NCBI RefSeq assembly: GCF_030409795.1
Contig: NZ_JAUFQN010000001.1
Coordinates: 1-35,756, forward strand
Direction of reading: 5' to 3'
Source of the DNA: Flavobacterium paronense
Lineage (GTDB): Bacteria > Bacteroidota > Bacteroidia > Flavobacteriales > Flavobacteriaceae
Length of the DNA: 35,756 nt
Part shown: positions 34,200-35,756 of the stretch, piece after piece
How the letters are laid out: each line of letters starts with the position of its first letter
How positions within the stretch are numbered: the first letter of the stretch is position 1
Program-made: the position numbers and the translations under genes
Notes under the pieces: generated by a model
Database searches by the model: none
Told to the model about the DNA's origin: nothing
What the model saw: only the letters and a program-made list of their open reading frames with translations

Positions 34200-35555
34200 A
34201 TGACATTACTAATTGTAATTATAGTTCTTGCACTTTTATTTGATTATATCAACGGATTTCATGATGCTGCGAATTCTATAGCAACTATTGTAGCTACTAA
34301 AGTACTAACACCATTTCAGGCTGTGCTTTGGGCAGCTTTTTTTAATTTTTTAGCGTATTGGGTTTTTGGTTTTGGTGTTGCAGATACAGTTGCTAAAACC
34401 GCCAAAACCGATAGTATTAATTTGACGGTTATATTAGCTGGAGTTATTGCTGCTATTATATGGAATTTAATCACTTGGTGGAAAGGAATTCCTTCATCAT
34501 CATCCCACACTTTAATTGGGGGTTTTGCCGGAGCAGCTATTGCACATGCTATTTCTCTTCATGGTTTTTCCGATTATACTGCAATTCAAGATGGTGCAGA
34601 AGTCACAAAGCATTGGTACAATATTGTAAATTGGTATAAACCAGGAGAAGATGGAGGATTACCATCGGGAGTTTCGGTCATAATTGCTTTTATAGTTTTA
34701 GCTCCTTTATTAGGAATGTTGATTTCCTATTTTATTTCACTTTGGTTGATGTATTCGTCACGCAAAAGTATTTACCCAAAAATATTAACCCTAGTGTTAA
34801 TGTTATTAGTATTTTGGTTTTTGTCAACAGTATTAGTTGGTTATAATGACATTAAGAAACCAAGATTTGAGAGCCATCTTTGGAGTGTGATTTCTGAACC
34901 ATCTAATATAAAATGGTCATTGGTAGCTATTATCTTTTTCAGTGTTGCCATATTCAATTTAGTATTCAGTAGCTTTTCAACTTCAAAAGCAGAAAAAGTA
35001 TTAAAAAGAATGCAGTTGCTCTCTTCTGCTTCTTTCAGTTTAGGACACGGTGGGAATGATTCTCAAAAAGTTATGGGAATCATAGCTGCTGCTGTAGCTG
35101 TTTATTTAAATACCCATCCAAATGCTAATATGTCAATGGGTTGGTTAGATTTAAATGTAGTATTACCCTCTGAAAAAGATGGAGTAAAAATTGATGGTGT
35201 TATGCCTTCTTGGATTCCGTTAACTTGTTATACCGTTATTGCTTTGGGAACCTTGAGTGGTGGATGGAAAATTGTAAAAACAATGGGTTCAAAAATTACA
35301 AAAGTAACCGCCTTTGAGGGTGTTGTTGCCGAATCAGCTGGAGCGTTAACCTTATTCATTACAGAACATTTTAAAATTCCAGTATCAACAACACATACAA
35401 TAACTGGTTCCATAATTGGAGTAGGAGTAACTAAAAGGGTTTCTGCAGTTCGTTGGGGTGTTACTGTAAAACTTCTTTGGGCTTGGGTGTTAACCATACC
35501 AGTTTCAGGTGTTTTAGCAGCTTTGGTATATTATTTATTAAGAACATTTATATAA
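34200..35555 (+). CDS. pit: PiT-family inorganic phosphate transporter, right copy
   Basis: Mirror of 11605-12960; an identical 451-residue carrier with both GND-type signature repeats. The first arm difference (one base in a homopolymer) lies six bases after its stop. Confidence 0.95.
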   Translation: MTLLIVIIVLALLFDYINGFHDAANSIATIVATKVLTPFQAVLWAAFFNFLAYWVFGFGVADTVAKTAKTDSINLTVILAGVIAAIIWNLITWWKGIPSSSSHTLIGGFAGAAIAHAISLHGFSDYTAIQDGAEVTKHWYNIVNWYKPGEDGGLPSGVSVIIAFIVLAPLLGMLISYFISLWLMYSSRKSIYPKILTLVLMLLVFWFLSTVLVGYNDIKKPRFESHLWSVISEPSNIKWSLVAIIFFSVAIFNLVFSSFSTSKAEKVLKRMQLLSSASFSLGHGGNDSQKVMGIIAAAVAVYLNTHPNANMSMGWLDLNVVLPSEKDGVKIDGVMPSWIPLTCYTVIALGTLSGGWKIVKTMGSKITKVTAFEGVVAESAGALTLFITEHFKIPVSTTHTITGSIIGVGVTKRVSAVRWGVTVKLLWAWVLTIPVSGVLAALVYYLLRTFI

Positions 35556-35575
35556 AAAATATTTTTAAAGTTTTC

Positions 35576-35608
35576 AACTCCTAAAGATTTTTCTTTAGGA
35601 GTTTTTTA
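35576..35608 (+). terminator. Terminator of the DUF47-PiT operon, right copy
   Basis: Mirror of 11551-11583. A 12-bp stem (AACTCCTAAAGA and its complement, loop TTTT) is followed by a T run. The rest, to 35756, holds the mirrored hairpin and promoter of the lysine-rich gene, whose coding part lies beyond the window. Confidence 0.85.
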
Positions 35609-35756
35609 TTTTAAAAAGGTTATAAAATTTTTATTTACTTTTTGATTCTCTCTAATGACAGTACTTAACAAGTTTTCAATGTTAAGGTTTTCGTTGAAAC
35701 GAAAACTTAACATTGGCGAATTGGTTTAAACACTATTTTTGTTAACGTAAAATTTA

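Larger units (their letters stand above)
23581..35756 (-). repeat. Right arm of the 24.35-kb palindrome
   Basis: Reverse complement of 11403-23579, read through to the last base of the window. It is one base shorter than the left arm because the run at 35562-35566 is short by one; the two differences near the centre cancel each other. Confidence 0.97.

Noticed and set aside
11403..35756. Palindrome as a composite transposon or terminal inverted repeats
   Set aside because: There is no transposase, no unique interior between the arms and no target duplication. The arms meet at a single base.
1..35756. CRISPR arrays, defence islands, prophage, tRNA or rRNA genes
   Set aside because: I looked for direct-repeat arrays, integrases, recombinases, toxin-antitoxin pairs and cloverleaf signals and found none I could support.

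Overview
The window looks like chromosomal DNA of a Flavobacterium-like member of the Bacteroidota. The evidence is the AT-rich sequence, -7 boxes of the TAnnTTTG type, two TonB-dependent outer-membrane receptors with carboxypeptidase-like N-terminal domains, menaquinone genes (menD, menE), and a prfB gene with its programmed frameshift. I see no phage, insertion sequence, CRISPR array, rRNA or tRNA.

Bases 1-11402 are single-copy. They carry the end of a TPR protein, a TonB-dependent receptor, a glutathione peroxidase, a small unknown gene, a GNAT acetyltransferase, the 5' part of menD joined tail to tail to the N-terminal part of a prolyl oligopeptidase, a threonine aldolase, prfB, lpxD, a candidate small RNA, a dienelactone hydrolase and a lysine-rich protein. 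Nearly every gene here is broken by one or more 1-base indels, mostly in homopolymers. That is the pattern of low-coverage, unpolished long-read consensus, so I annotate these as single frameshifted genes rather than strings of short ORFs. The menD/oligopeptidase junction near base 5407 truncates both genes at once and is probably a chimeric join.

Bases 11403-35756 are one giant palindrome centred on base 23580, with arms of about 12.18 kb. The left arm holds a PiT phosphate transporter and its DUF47/PhoU-like partner, an acyl-CoA carboxylase carboxyltransferase subunit, an M1-type metallopeptidase, menE overlapping a CPBP membrane protease, an ArsC-family protein, a second TonB-type receptor, a 57-residue membrane protein and a truncated fumC. 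The right arm repeats all of this in reverse. The only arm differences I found are three 1-base homopolymer length changes. The centre is a native 13-bp palindrome inside fumC, and the copied sequence turns around there with no spacer. I read this as a fold-back (snap-back) chimera from library preparation, sequencing or assembly. A real chromosomal inverted duplication is possible but less likely.

The leads that do not depend on the artefacts are: a compact candidate sRNA after lpxD with its own -7 box and terminator; a dispersed repeat family sitting just downstream of the -7 box in the 5' leaders of both prfB and fumC; two similar two-hairpin modules after the first receptor; and a GTCA motif repeated every 10 bp upstream of menD.
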